Shown: positions 1 through 6,619, numbered from the stretch's first letter. The stretch: 21,148 nucleotides of DNA from a virus (IMGVR_UViG_3300046513_000362:1-21148), one strand, 5' to 3'. Notes: generated by a model not told the origin, from the letters alone. Made by a program: numbers and translations.

Positions 1-650
1 GCTCAGCCAACCGGCACCTGCTGTTCGGCGGTGGTATCGGCATCACGCCCATGCTGGCCATGGCCTATGAGCTTTCACATCAAGGGGCCGACTTCGAGTT
101 GCACTACTGCTTCCGTTCCAGTGAACGCGCAGCGTTCGTGGCGATGCTTGCGCAAACACCGTTCGCCAGACGCATCAAGTTTCATGACGACAGCGGCGCA
201 CAACGCCAGAAGCTGGATGCGTCGGCCTTGCTGGCAACCCCAGACGCTGGCACCCATCTCTATGTGTGTGGGCCGGCCGGTTTCATGAATTACATCCTCG
301 ATTCGGCGCAGAACGCTGGCTGGTCGCAGCACCAGGTACACAAAGAGTTCTTCGCCGCAGACCCTATCGATCAAAGCGCCAATGCGCCCTTCGAAGTTGA
401 GCTGGCAAGCACTGGACAGGTGTTTCAGATTCCGGCCGAACGCACCGTATTCGAAGTGCTCGACGAGGCCGGTATCGCAATCGAGTCATCCTGCGAGCAA
501 GGCGTCTGCGGCACCTGCGTAACCCGTGTACTAGAAGGCATCCCGGAACATCGGGACAAGTTCCTGACCGTGGCCGAACACGCCAAAAACGACCGCTTTA
601 CCCCCTGCTGTTCGCGCGCCAAATCATCACGCCTCGTTCTTGATCTGTGA
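1..650 (+). CDS. VanB-type ferredoxin reductase subunit of an aromatic oxygenase (5' truncated by window edge)
   Basis: This is the C-terminal ~216 residues of a class IA oxygenase reductase, the protein that passes electrons from NAD(P)H through flavin and a 2Fe-2S cluster to a Rieske oxygenase. The reading frame is open from base 3 and begins with an FGGGIGITPM nucleotide-binding motif. A YVCGPAGFM motif follows, typical of the NAD domain. Near the C-terminus is a plant-type ferredoxin domain with CEQGVCGTC and a later CC pair as cluster ligands. The NAD-then-ferredoxin order is that of the vanillate O-demethylase reductase family (usually about 315 residues). The gene ends 32 bp before the Rieske oxygenase start, so the two are probably one operon. 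The substrate cannot be read from sequence; TsaB-like or other demethylase reductases are possible. Confidence 0.9.
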   Translation, partial: SANRHLLFGGGIGITPMLAMAYELSHQGADFELHYCFRSSERAAFVAMLAQTPFARRIKFHDDSGAQRQKLDASALLATPDAGTHLYVCGPAGFMNYILDSAQNAGWSQHQVHKEFFAADPIDQSANAPFEVELASTGQVFQIPAERTVFEVLDEAGIAIESSCEQGVCGTCVTRVLEGIPEHRDKFLTVAEHAKNDRFTPCCSRAKSSRLVLDL

Positions 651-682
651 ACTCAAACAACACCATCAACACGGAGAACACC

Positions 683-1783
683 ATGAACACATCCACTCTC
701 CAAACGCTTGCCGAAGAAATTCCGGCGCCGGCCTTACCCCGCTTTCCCCTCAACCAGTGGTACGTCGCAGCCCTGGGATGGGAGTTGAAGGACAAACCCG
801 TCGGCCGCACGCTACTCAACAAGCCTGTTGTACTGTTTCGCAAAGCAAGTGGCGAGGTCGCCGCGCTGGAAGACCGCTGCTGCCACAGAGCACTGCCACT
901 GTCGAACGGCACGCTCGAAGCCACTGGCATACGTTGCGGCTACCACGGCCTGCTGTTCGATGAACGCGGAAAATGCGTTGAAATCCCGGGCCAGGACAAG
1001 ATACCGAGCAAAGCCAAAGTGCCCGCGTATCACGTGCGTGAGCAGGACCAGATCGTCTGGATCTGGTTTGGCAGCGAGGTTCAACCGGAGCCGAACTGCG
1101 AGCCACCGACCTACCCAGTTCACAGCAATGGCAAGTACTTGTTCGACGGCGACGTGTACCACTACGATGCGCCTTATCAGTTAATCCACGACAATCTCAT
1201 GGACCTGAGTCATCTGGGTTATGTCCACCTGCGCACCATCGGTGGCAACGCCAGCATCCATATGAACGCGCGGATGAGTGTGGAAAGTGAAGGCAACGTG
1301 GTGCGGGTCGTGCGCCACATGCCGGGCTCGATTCCACCCCCCACCTACACGGCCGCCTACCCTTTCAAAGGCACCGTGGACCGTTGGCAGGAAATCGAAT
1401 TTCACGTCAGTCATCTGCGTATCTGGACCGGTGCAGTAGATGCCGGAACCGATGCCCTGGACGACCCCGATCGCGGTGGCTTCCATATGCGCGGATTCCA
1501 TGGGGTAACGCCGGAAACCGAAACCAGCAGTCACTACTTCTGGACCATTGCCACCAACCCTGAGAGCGATCCTGAAGCCATCAAGGCCAAGGTTGTTGAG
1601 CAAACGGTTATGACGTTTGATGAAGACAAGGTGATTATCGAAGCTCAGTACAAGAATATGTGCCGGTTCGGCATGCGGCCGATGATTGATATACATGTTG
1701 ATGTTGGTGCGAATCGGGCGCGCCGGATTATTGAGGAGCTTCGTCAATCCAATACAGGACCCGCGCGGCAGGGAGATCTGTAA
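683..1783 (+). CDS. VanA-type Rieske non-haem iron oxygenase
   Basis: A 366-residue terminal oxygenase of the Rieske family, which would take electrons from the upstream reductase to oxidise or O-demethylate an aromatic substrate in the cytoplasm. The Rieske 2Fe-2S ligands are C66-x-H68 and C85-x2-H88, with exactly 16 residues between the halves. The mononuclear iron motif is DNLMDLSHLGYVH, with H177 and H182 as likely ligands and D170/D174 in the electron-transfer position. Length fits VanA (about 350-365). The ATG at 683 is chosen because GGAG lies 7 bases upstream; an in-frame GTG at 647 would overlap the reductase stop. Here the reductase gene comes first, opposite to the usual vanA-vanB order, so vanillate is only one candidate substrate. 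The gene ends just before the prophage attachment repeat. Confidence 0.88.
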   Translation: MNTSTLQTLAEEIPAPALPRFPLNQWYVAALGWELKDKPVGRTLLNKPVVLFRKASGEVAALEDRCCHRALPLSNGTLEATGIRCGYHGLLFDERGKCVEIPGQDKIPSKAKVPAYHVREQDQIVWIWFGSEVQPEPNCEPPTYPVHSNGKYLFDGDVYHYDAPYQLIHDNLMDLSHLGYVHLRTIGGNASIHMNARMSVESEGNVVRVVRHMPGSIPPPTYTAAYPFKGTVDRWQEIEFHVSHLRIWTGAVDAGTDALDDPDRGGFHMRGFHGVTPETETSSHYFWTIATNPESDPEAIKAKVVEQTVMTFDEDKVIIEAQYKNMCRFGMRPMIDIHVDVGANRARRIIEELRQSNTGPARQGDL

Positions 1784-1825
1784 GTTAGCAGCGGATTTGG
1801 CACCTTTGCGCAGGTTTCGCAGACA

Positions 1826-1852
1826 CAAAAAAGCCGATCTATGTGATCGGCT
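1826..1852 (-). terminator. Rho-independent terminator behind the tRNA-Pro fragment
   Basis: An 8-bp perfect stem, AGCCGATC (1832-1839) with GATCGGCT (1845-1852), is followed on the minus strand by a run of six T (A run at 1826-1831). It lies downstream of the minus-strand tRNA 3' end. The loop is the main place where the two att copies differ. Confidence 0.85.
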
Positions 1853-1879
1853 TAACTGTCTGATTTTACTCAAGAAATA

Positions 1880-1924
1880 TGGTCGGGACGGAGTGATTCG
1901 AACACTCGACCCCTAGCACCCCAT
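1880..1924 (-). pseudogene. 3' fragment of tRNA-Pro(GGG), left att copy
   Basis: Read on the minus strand, this is the anticodon loop (ATGGGGT), variable region, T-arm (GAGTG-TTCGAAT-CACTC), the acceptor strand CGTCCCG, discriminator A and encoded CCA. The matching 5' acceptor strand (CGGGACG) and D-arm are not found to the right. The 5' side of the anticodon stem here reads CCAGC rather than the CTAGC needed for perfect pairing. It is therefore a displaced tRNA tail, not a working gene. Assignment to Pro(GGG) rests on similarity to the E. coli proL arm from memory. Confidence 0.8.
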
Positions 1925-1978
1925 GCTGGGGACGGTAGCGATCTAAGCGATTGTTTTATAACGATAACAGCCCTTCTT

Positions 1979-2012
1979 AAGCACGGCAAAAAATCCGCTT
2001 TTTTGTGCTTTT
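1979..2012. other. AT-rich hairpin just inside the left prophage end
   Basis: AAGCAC (1979-1984) pairs with GTGCTT (2005-2010), and inside it AAAAAA (1988-1993) pairs with TTTTTT (1999-2004); a GGC bulge separates the two stems. A short T run follows on the plus strand. It may be a terminator or bidirectional insulator close to the attachment site. The rest of 1926-2126 holds no gene that can be supported. Confidence 0.45.
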
Positions 2013-2043
2013 GCAAACGAAAATACGCGGCCTGCAGAGGAGG

Positions 2044-2051
2044 TTTTGCGC
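2044..2051 (+). promoter_or_regulatory. Candidate integrase arm-type site, left arm
   Basis: TTTTGCGC here, about 120 bp inside the left core, is the same octamer that occurs three times at 11-bp spacing beside the right core (20208-20237). A lambda-type integrase needs arm sites on both sides of the core, which is the inferred role. Confidence 0.4.
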
Positions 2052-2126
2052 ACGATACACCCTGCAGGTGCTCCTTTTCCTTCCTACACTGAAGGCTCAT
2101 GCGATTTGGCGACCTGGGGTGCGAAA

Positions 2127-2498
2127 ATGGAAAAAATTCTGCTCGTCCCTTTAACGTGTAGTGCACTCTTAGTTTGCATAATTTTGGCCCTTATTTTCAG
2201 TGGAAAATTTCGAGACGACATGCTGAAGCCTGCCGAGAATGAAACAAAGTTTTTCGGCATACTGACAGTAAAGGGTACGGCAATGCTCACGCTCTGCGCG
2301 CTGCTCATTGGCGGAATGACTTACCCATTGGTCCGAGAAAATAACTGCACAGCGCGTGTCAGCGAATTAAAAGCCCAAATTGTCGCTAAGTACGAAAACG
2401 AGATTACTTTTGCGCAAGGTCAAAACTTGGATCGATTGAAGGCTACGATCGACAGGTTGAAGGATTCGATGGCTGGCGTAGAAGCAGAATGTCAATAA
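2127..2498 (+). CDS. Small membrane protein with two transmembrane segments and a C-terminal coiled coil
   Basis: A 123-residue protein of unknown function and the first gene inside the left prophage end. It has an N-terminal hydrophobic segment (about residues 3-25, rich in L, V, I), a polar linker with DDMLKPAENET, a second hydrophobic segment (about 50-65), and a charged helix to the end (SELKAQIVAKYENE, then heptad-like LDRLKATIDRLKD). This predicts a hairpin inner-membrane anchor with a helical tail. The ATG at 2127 is chosen over upstream in-frame starts because it begins the hydrophobic segment and follows a GGGGTG stretch. Base composition is more AT-rich than the neighbouring phage genes, which suggests a separately acquired cargo gene. 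Not recognised as a known family. Confidence 0.6.
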   Translation: MEKILLVPLTCSALLVCIILALIFSGKFRDDMLKPAENETKFFGILTVKGTAMLTLCALLIGGMTYPLVRENNCTARVSELKAQIVAKYENEITFAQGQNLDRLKATIDRLKDSMAGVEAECQ

Positions 2499-2641
2499 AA
2501 AAGACAATTGAAAAATTAGGAACACCACCATGTCAAGGTGACCCAGAAACCCATGCAAGCATATGATCTATAAAGAAAAACAGGTGTTTTAACGCAGGTC
2601 CAAAACCGTGACATCCCTCTATAAGAATCAATAACTTAGCG

Positions 2642-2657
2642 TTGTATATTCCTACAG
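2642..2657. promoter_or_regulatory. Imperfect LexA-box-like palindrome
   Basis: TTGT-N8-ACAG, one base away from the CTGT-N8-ACAG LexA consensus, and similar in core (TATATTCC) to the perfect box at 3591. It lies 84 bp before the gene at 2742. Nothing else recognisable was found in the 243-bp gap 2499-2741. Confidence 0.3.
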
Positions 2658-2741
2658 TAGTTCCCCCTCTCCGGGGTTCTGCAAAGTTCTCCCAACACTC
2701 ATTTCCGCTGCTACGCTGTCCTCTTCCACGGAGGAATCGCG

Positions 2742-2951
2742 ATGCCCCACTCTGACCTGCTCCCTTCCCTACTATTCAAAATTAACGAAAACCAGCTTGC
2801 CTTGGAGGCTGCCATCATGGAGCTGACGCTTTGGGTCGAACAGCGCGGTGCGACCGAAGTCGGTGGCAACGTCCGGGGTGCCCTGGAAGCAATCGACCGG
2901 AATGAGGAATTCATCAAGATGACGCTCGCCGTCATGATGACGCCAGAATGA
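2742..2951 (+). CDS. Small prophage protein of unknown function (69 aa)
   Basis: A 69-residue acidic, mostly helical protein with a strong ribosome binding site (CGGAGGAATCGCG before ATG). It contains a patterned helix (NENQLALEAAIMELTLWVEQ) and a second helix near the C-terminus (EAIDRNEEFIKMTLAVMM). No membrane segment or catalytic motif is seen. It is followed closely by the convergent SLATT-like gene. I recall similar small proteins in Pseudomonas prophages but cannot name a function. A degenerate LexA-like site upstream may mean DNA-damage control. Confidence 0.65.
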   Translation: MPHSDLLPSLLFKINENQLALEAAIMELTLWVEQRGATEVGGNVRGALEAIDRNEEFIKMTLAVMMTPE

Positions 2952-2978
2952 CTGATATAAATCTAACCCGCTCGATCG

Positions 2979-3425
2979 CTACTCAATGCCAGTTTTCTTT
3001 GGTTGGGAAGGTGAGGAGCCGAATGCTGGCCATTCAATTTCCATATCTTCTGAGATATCACTAAATTCTTTACTAACATCTTCCGAATTCGGACTGACTG
3101 AGTCCCGCATCGTTCTCAGCAGTCGCTGAAGCTTCCGACATTTACGCCAAAACCATTTTGAACGCTCCTCGAATCGGAGGGTGTTGTTGATGAGGAGCAA
3201 TGCTGCGGGCATTGCCGTAAGAGCGGTCAGCAAATTACGCCCCCCTCTTTCACTCAATCCAATTGCCGTCCAATCCTTCGCATCTGAGCCGACTAATATT
3301 GCCGAAACAAAGCTGGCCATGACGGTAAATCCAAACACAAGATGAGCGTAGTTATAGTTTCGTCGCGCCCACAATTGGCAATTGTTTATTTCCTGTTTCA
3401 GTTCGCTCAATAACTCCTGCGACAT
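2979..3425 (-). CDS. Two-transmembrane protein resembling SLATT-domain effectors
   Basis: A 148-residue protein with an N-terminal amphipathic helix (about 3-22), two adjacent transmembrane helices (about 25-45 and 63-82), and a basic cytoplasmic helix after them (FEERSKWFWRKCRKLQRLL). An acidic tail ends in SSPSQPKKTGIE. The helix-2TM-helix plan is that of SLATT domains, which in known defence systems act as membrane effectors driven by nucleotide-sensing partners. No SMODS or SLOG partner is seen next door, so the assignment is inference from shape. Start: the ATG at 3425 has GGAG 7 bases upstream, whereas the in-frame TTG at 3440 has none. The gene is AT-rich and convergent with 2742, like a prophage cargo gene for exclusion or defence. 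Confidence 0.6.
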   Translation of the reverse strand: MSQELLSELKQEINNCQLWARRNYNYAHLVFGFTVMASFVSAILVGSDAKDWTAIGLSERGGRNLLTALTAMPAALLLINNTLRFEERSKWFWRKCRKLQRLLRTMRDSVSPNSEDVSKEFSDISEDMEIEWPAFGSSPSQPKKTGIE

Positions 3426-3590
3426 AATTTTCTCCGACAAGATAGACCAGTCCAGAACACTAAATCTGCTTTTGAAGACTAGCCGATCTTTTCGTAAAGA
3501 AAGGCGCGCAGTGATAGGTATGACTCAATGAGCACGAATCACAACGACGGCTCGTCGCCGCGCCCTCGCCGAATCACCCTGCCTCGATTA

Positions 3591-3606
3591 CTGTATATCC
3601 AAACAG
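3591..3606. promoter_or_regulatory. LexA (SOS) box
   Basis: CTGTATATCCAAACAG is a perfect match to CTGT-N8-ACAG. It lies 12 bases before the ATG of the gene at 3619, over the expected promoter or leader, so LexA should repress that gene until DNA damage. The rest of 3426-3590 holds the upstream region of the minus-strand SLATT-like gene and no other supported feature. Confidence 0.75.
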
Positions 3607-3618
3607 TATAGAAAAGGC

Positions 3619-3987
3619 ATGACCGTGGACCCCCTCGAAATCGAAGACACCAGCGATTGGCTTGGCTGCCCGACTGAGCTTGAGACCTGTCGCTACTTCC
3701 TGCGCGTGACCGAAAACGAGGTGCAGGAATTGACCCTGCAATTGCGCAAAGCCCGCGAAGACATTTTCGGCTTGGTGCAGATGCATGCTGATGCCACCAG
3801 AGAATGCGGAGTGCTGCGTGCCGAACTGGTGAAGGCCAAGGCGGAGCTCGCAGATTCAAACCGCAGAGCCTCCGACATCGAGACGAAAAACAATTGGGAG
3901 ATGATGGCCAATAACAAACTGCTCAGCGAGCTGTGCTCCAGAATCAAGGAACTGACAGGTTCCGATCCATTGGACGGGCGCCGGTAG
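3619..3987 (+). CDS. SOS-controlled coiled-coil protein of unknown function
   Basis: A 122-residue, probably fully helical soluble protein. Residues about 20-50 and 60-95 have coiled-coil character (ENEVQELTLQLRKARED; LRAELVKAKAELADSNRRASDIE). No membrane segment, signal peptide or catalytic motif is visible. It is a single plus-strand gene facing the lysis genes and ending 2 bp from the Rz stop. The perfect LexA box just upstream means expression is expected on DNA damage, independently of the phage repressor. The ATG at 3619 is the first in frame after the box; a weak AAAAGG lies just before it. Function unknown; an antirepressor, a host takeover factor or a cargo gene are possible. Confidence 0.7.
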   Translation: MTVDPLEIEDTSDWLGCPTELETCRYFLRVTENEVQELTLQLRKAREDIFGLVQMHADATRECGVLRAELVKAKAELADSNRRASDIETKNNWEMMANNKLLSELCSRIKELTGSDPLDGRR

Positions 3988-3989
3988 GA

Positions 3990-4508
3990 TCAGCGAGTCA
4001 CTTCCCGCACGTAGGACTGGCACGCTGCCAGCGCAATCAATCCTTGGTCGCCGGCGTCGGTGATTCCGATAATTCGTTGAGCATGCGCTGGGTCAAGTCG
4101 GGCGCGCGTTCCTCCATGAACCACGCCGACGGTTTCGGTACCGGCTGGCATTGAACAGCCACTGGCTGGATCCGTGGCGACGAGGAGGACTGACAGCCGC
4201 AGATCAGAAGTAGCAAGGCGAGCGCGCAGGCGAGCCTGATTTGTTTGAGCATCGGTCAGTTCCTTGTGGTGTGTTTGGTCGCTTACCGACAGACGCTGCT
4301 CGAGCGCCAGGCGCTTATCCTGATCGGAGCGCACCTGAGCAGCGGCCGCGTTGCTGATTGCGGAGAGATCGTCCTTGTGCAACCCGGCCTGTTCGGCGAG
4401 CTGATTACCGAAGCGCCAGTCCTGCACCATCCACGCGCCCACTGCGGCGCCAACCACCAGCATTAGAGCCAGTACCAACAGGCCGATCAGTTTCTGCGTC
4501 GGTGTCAT
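3990..4508 (-). CDS. Rz-type inner-membrane spanin
   Basis: A 172-residue i-spanin. It has an N-terminal signal-anchor (about residues 6-28, LIGLLVLALMLVVGAAVGAW), then a long periplasmic helix (about 40-105, rich in A, Q, D, L). With Rz1 it would fuse the inner and outer membranes at the last step of lysis. The start ATG at 4508 overlaps the endolysin stop (TGATG), as expected for a translationally coupled lysis operon. The Rz1 gene is nested inside in another frame, which is diagnostic for this family. Its C-terminus has two cysteines (GCSM, ACQS). A GTG one codon upstream is the alternative start. Confidence 0.88.
   Translation of the reverse strand: MTPTQKLIGLLVLALMLVVGAAVGAWMVQDWRFGNQLAEQAGLHKDDLSAISNAAAAQVRSDQDKRLALEQRLSVSDQTHHKELTDAQTNQARLRARLATSDLRLSVLLVATDPASGCSMPAGTETVGVVHGGTRARLDPAHAQRIIGITDAGDQGLIALAACQSYVREVTR
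4037..4252 (-). CDS. Rz1-type outer-membrane spanin lipoprotein (nested in Rz)
   Basis: A 71-residue lipoprotein fully embedded in the Rz gene in a different frame. It has a basic start (MLKQIR), a hydrophobic signal (LACALALLLLICG) and a lipobox cysteine at C20, followed by serine- and proline-rich sequence (QSSSSPRIQPVAVQCQPVPK). These are the hallmarks of o-spanins. It would sit in the outer membrane and bind the periplasmic part of Rz. Overlap in an alternative frame supports both genes together. Confidence 0.85.
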   Translation of the reverse strand: MLKQIRLACALALLLLICGCQSSSSPRIQPVAVQCQPVPKPSAWFMEERAPDLTQRMLNELSESPTPATKD

Positions 4509-4933
4509 CACGGCACATCCTTGAAGAAAACGTGATGACCGAATTTCAGTGTCTGGGTGGCCTTCGCCGTCCAGGCCGGTGCCTTCGGCATCGTGGTCGC
4601 GTAATAGTGCGTGGCGCCGCCGGTGGGATCCGGCACCTTGCCGTCGATCACCTGGTCAGCGGCGATCCGTGCTTGGGCCAGTTCGCGGAAAGGGATCGGC
4701 TTTGCGCCGGACAGGTAGGCGAAGTTCGGATCGCTCCTGTTCCAGCAGCTGAACTGGTACGGCTTCTGACAAACACCCGCGTAGCCCTCCCCCCACCACG
4801 ACTTGGCCTTTCCGTCGTTCACGCGGTTGCGAATGGTCCAGGCCACGGCAATCTGGCCGGCCAGGCTTTCACCACGGGCCTCCCCCCACAGCGTACGCGC
4901 GAGGATGTCGCGATCTGTTTCAGTTGCGGTCAT
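4508..4933 (-). CDS. SleB/CwlJ-type cell-wall hydrolase (phage endolysin)
   Basis: A 141-residue soluble muralytic enzyme of the Hydrolase_2 (SleB) family, cutting peptidoglycan glycan strands during lysis. It opens with DRDILARTLWGEARGE, where E18 is the likely catalytic acid. The conserved AVAWTIRNRV, CQKPYQFSCWN and a late GATHYYATTMPKAPAW block (commonly AtHyya in the family) follow. There is no signal peptide, so it needs a holin or another export route, and no holin gene is visible in this window. Start ATG 4933 has GGAG 6 bases upstream; a GTG one codon earlier is possible. A strong terminator lies immediately upstream, and Rz follows with overlapping codons. Confidence 0.88.
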   Translation of the reverse strand: MTATETDRDILARTLWGEARGESLAGQIAVAWTIRNRVNDGKAKSWWGEGYAGVCQKPYQFSCWNRSDPNFAYLSGAKPIPFRELAQARIAADQVIDGKVPDPTGGATHYYATTMPKAPAWTAKATQTLKFGHHVFFKDVP

Positions 4934-4947
4934 CACTTTCTCCAGGC

Positions 4948-4972
4948 AAAAAAAATCCCGCTCAATGGCGGG
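4948..4972 (-). terminator. Strong Rho-independent terminator between tail-fibre and lysis genes
   Basis: On the minus strand CCCGC (4968-4972) pairs with GCGGG (4957-4961), followed by eight T (A run 4948-4955). It sits in the 57-bp gap between the tail-fibre assembly gene and the endolysin. Late transcription would have to read through it, or lysis genes need antitermination or their own promoter. Confidence 0.8.
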
Positions 4973-4990
4973 TGGTCTGCAGCAAATGGG

Positions 4991-5284
4991 TTAAGCGGGT
5001 CGGGCCGGACGATGGCTCTGATCAGGAAAGAATTGAGCACCAGCCTTCCAATTGCTGACCTGGCCCCGATATTTGAGCCACTGCTTGCGCGTGCCGGATA
5101 AGAGGTCAGCCGGTGGTTCGTCGGCTTCAGCTTCCTCGATGGCTTCGAGCTGGCGAGCCACCACAACCAGCTCTTCGGAGCGCCAGTCTTCCTCGATCAG
5201 CGCATGCTGCTCTGCAACCAGCTTGGCGGCTTCAGCCTCTTTCATGTCCTTGGTGATCAACAACGACCAGTCAATGTTGCTCAT
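4991..5284 (-). CDS. Tail-fibre assembly-like protein
   Basis: A 97-residue acidic helical protein beginning MSNIDWSLLITKDMKEAEAA, with a long charged helix and a C-terminal GTRKQWLKYRGQVSNW segment. Its place directly behind the tail fibre genes, and its pattern of acidic helix plus W/Y-rich end, are those of phage tail-fibre assembly chaperones, which help fibre folding and are not in the virion. The start at 5284 has a GGAGG box and overlaps the previous gene by 14 bp; longer in-frame starts lack a ribosome site. Identification is by context and shape, so moderate. Confidence 0.65.
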   Translation of the reverse strand: MSNIDWSLLITKDMKEAEAAKLVAEQHALIEEDWRSEELVVVARQLEAIEEAEADEPPADLLSGTRKQWLKYRGQVSNWKAGAQFFPDQSHRPARPA

Positions 5285-5618
5285 CAGAAACCTCCAGATC
5301 TTCTGCGGTGACCGCAGGCAATGGCCCTGGCAGCACAACAGGTCCATCGGCTACGTTGATCAAGGGAACCGGGAAAGCCTGCTCGGGGCTAAAGTGAGCT
5401 GGAATAGGTAGCAGGAGCGTGAGCAAGATCTCGCCATCCAGTTTTTCAACATCGATGTCGCTGGCCAGCCACTCGCATTGAATCGCGCGGCGCGGCAGCG
5501 TGTCCCCCTCCCCCAGTGCCGAAAAATCAAAAGACTCGCCGTTGATGATGAGTGTGTCCCCAGCCTTGATGAGCTCAAGGGTGTCATCCCGGCGTTGCGG
5601 CAATAAATTGATAATCAT
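5271..5618 (-). CDS. Tail-fibre-region protein of unknown function
   Basis: A 115-residue protein starting MIINLLPQRRDDTLELIKAG. It looks like a small beta-rich domain (DTLIINGESFDFSALGEGD, CEWLASDIDVEKLDGEILLTLLLPIP), then a proline/valine-rich C-terminus (DGPVVLPGPLPAVTAEDLEV). The ATG at 5618 overlaps the tail fibre stop (TGATG), with GGGAG upstream, so it is translationally coupled to the fibre. It probably serves fibre maturation or is a minor tail component; no named family is recognised. Confidence 0.7.
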   Translation of the reverse strand: MIINLLPQRRDDTLELIKAGDTLIINGESFDFSALGEGDTLPRRAIQCEWLASDIDVEKLDGEILLTLLLPIPAHFSPEQAFPVPLINVADGPVVLPGPLPAVTAEDLEVSDEQH

Positions 5619-6595
5619 CAAAACCATCTCCCAATAGCGAGCCATTTGAGCGCGTAGGCCCCAGCAGCAATGCCGCTTCGGTCTAGTACAAAGAAACCGG
5701 CCGCCGTATTGCTTGATGTCGTAGACGTGGCAGTGTCGGTAATACGAGACCCAAGTACCGCAGTTAAATAGGTAGAAGGTAATGTCCCCGCCAAGAATGC
5801 GGCCGGGAAACTCCAGGCGGCCACGTCATACGACGAGCCGCCATAGGCGTTGGTCAAGCTCAACGATTTGGCCTCGCTCTGCGTGCAAATCAGTAGTCCG
5901 CTCGCAAACTTCCAGAACTGCCCCGTGGCGGTGGTACCGGACTCCATCAATGCGCCTGTCGGTACACCACCGGCCTGGCTGACCGTCCCCAGAATCGTCA
6001 GCCCGAGAGCTGCGCGAGCGAGCGCCGGCGTGTTCGCGCCAGTCCCCCCTTTATCAACGGCGACGGTTTTGTTGGTTCCACTCAGATCAGCCTTCGTCGC
6101 TTGAAGCTTCCCCAACGCTGAAAGAATTGTGTCGGTCTCGGAAGCAGCACCCGGGGTGATGACGTCGAGGCCCGTCAGCAGAGTTCCCCGAACCCCAGAG
6201 GCGGACATGTATTTGTTGGTCACGCCCTCAGGAAGACCGTCTGTGTTGGATAGATTCAGTGCCGCGCGAACTCCGGCAGTGGTGGGCGTCGTGCCCAGCA
6301 CCGCCAGTACACCGCCAAACTGATTGACCAGAGCGCGCAGCGCATCGGCTGAGTCTTTGACGTAGCCCTGCATGGGCGCCAACGCGTAACTACCGCTCGC
6401 GTTGGTGGTGCCCTGGTAATTCGGTGAAATCGACAACGCTGTGCTGCTGGGAATGTTGACGACTTCGTACCAACCACCGTCGGGCCCACGGAAGGCATCG
6501 CCGACCCGACTGTTGGCGAAAAAATCAACGCCAGCCCCAGTCACGGAACCTGAATTTTGGGTAACAGAAACCGTCCCGGTTTTATACCAAGGCAT
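5618..6595 (-). CDS. Phage tail fibre protein
   Basis: A 325-residue fibre. The N-terminus (MPWYKTGTVSVTQNSGSVTG, then VGDAFRGPDGGWYEV and SGSYALAP) matches the virion-attachment domain seen at the start of many Pseudomonas and lambdoid tail fibres. The middle has low-complexity fibre repeats (TTPTTAGVRAALNLSNTD; KGGTGANTPALARAALGL) that form trimeric shafts. The C-terminal part (GRWF at the end) is probably the receptor-binding tip, AWSFPAAFLAG being a common tip motif. It has AGGAAG about 5 bases before the ATG. It would recognise the host surface, but here the tail it attaches to has been deleted. Confidence 0.85.
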   Translation of the reverse strand: MPWYKTGTVSVTQNSGSVTGAGVDFFANSRVGDAFRGPDGGWYEVVNIPSSTALSISPNYQGTTNASGSYALAPMQGYVKDSADALRALVNQFGGVLAVLGTTPTTAGVRAALNLSNTDGLPEGVTNKYMSASGVRGTLLTGLDVITPGAASETDTILSALGKLQATKADLSGTNKTVAVDKGGTGANTPALARAALGLTILGTVSQAGGVPTGALMESGTTATGQFWKFASGLLICTQSEAKSLSLTNAYGGSSYDVAAWSFPAAFLAGTLPSTYLTAVLGSRITDTATSTTSSNTAAGFFVLDRSGIAAGAYALKWLAIGRWF

Positions 6596-6619
6596 GGCAA
6601 CTTCCTATTTAGAGTTTGT

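Larger units (their letters stand above)
1818..1924. repeat. Left attachment-site repeat (tRNA-Pro 3' end plus terminator)
   Basis: This 107-bp block recurs at 20235-20341 with a constant offset of 18417 bp. The only differences are three bases in the terminator loop and one near 1872. It contains the 3' part of a tRNA-Pro on the minus strand and the tRNA terminator. It marks the left boundary of the prophage; beyond 1924 the copies diverge. Weaker similarity (a TTTGCGC motif at 1805-1811) continues outwards, so the shared tract may start a few bases earlier. Recombination within a tRNA 3' end is standard for tyrosine-recombinase phages. Confidence 0.92.

Noticed and set aside
1925-1985. Possible completion of the tRNA-Pro gene to the right of the left repeat.
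   Set aside because: The needed acceptor strand CGGGACG and a D-arm are not present, and the anticodon stem pairs imperfectly.
2408-2415. A TTTTGCGC octamer as a further integrase arm site.
   Set aside because: It lies inside the coding part of the gene at 2127, almost 500 bp from the core, which is further than usual for an arm site; it may be chance.
4933-5166. A minus-strand 77-codon frame before the endolysin, considered as a holin.
   Set aside because: It has no pair of transmembrane helices, contains the terminator hairpin, and lies mostly in another frame of the tail-fibre assembly gene.
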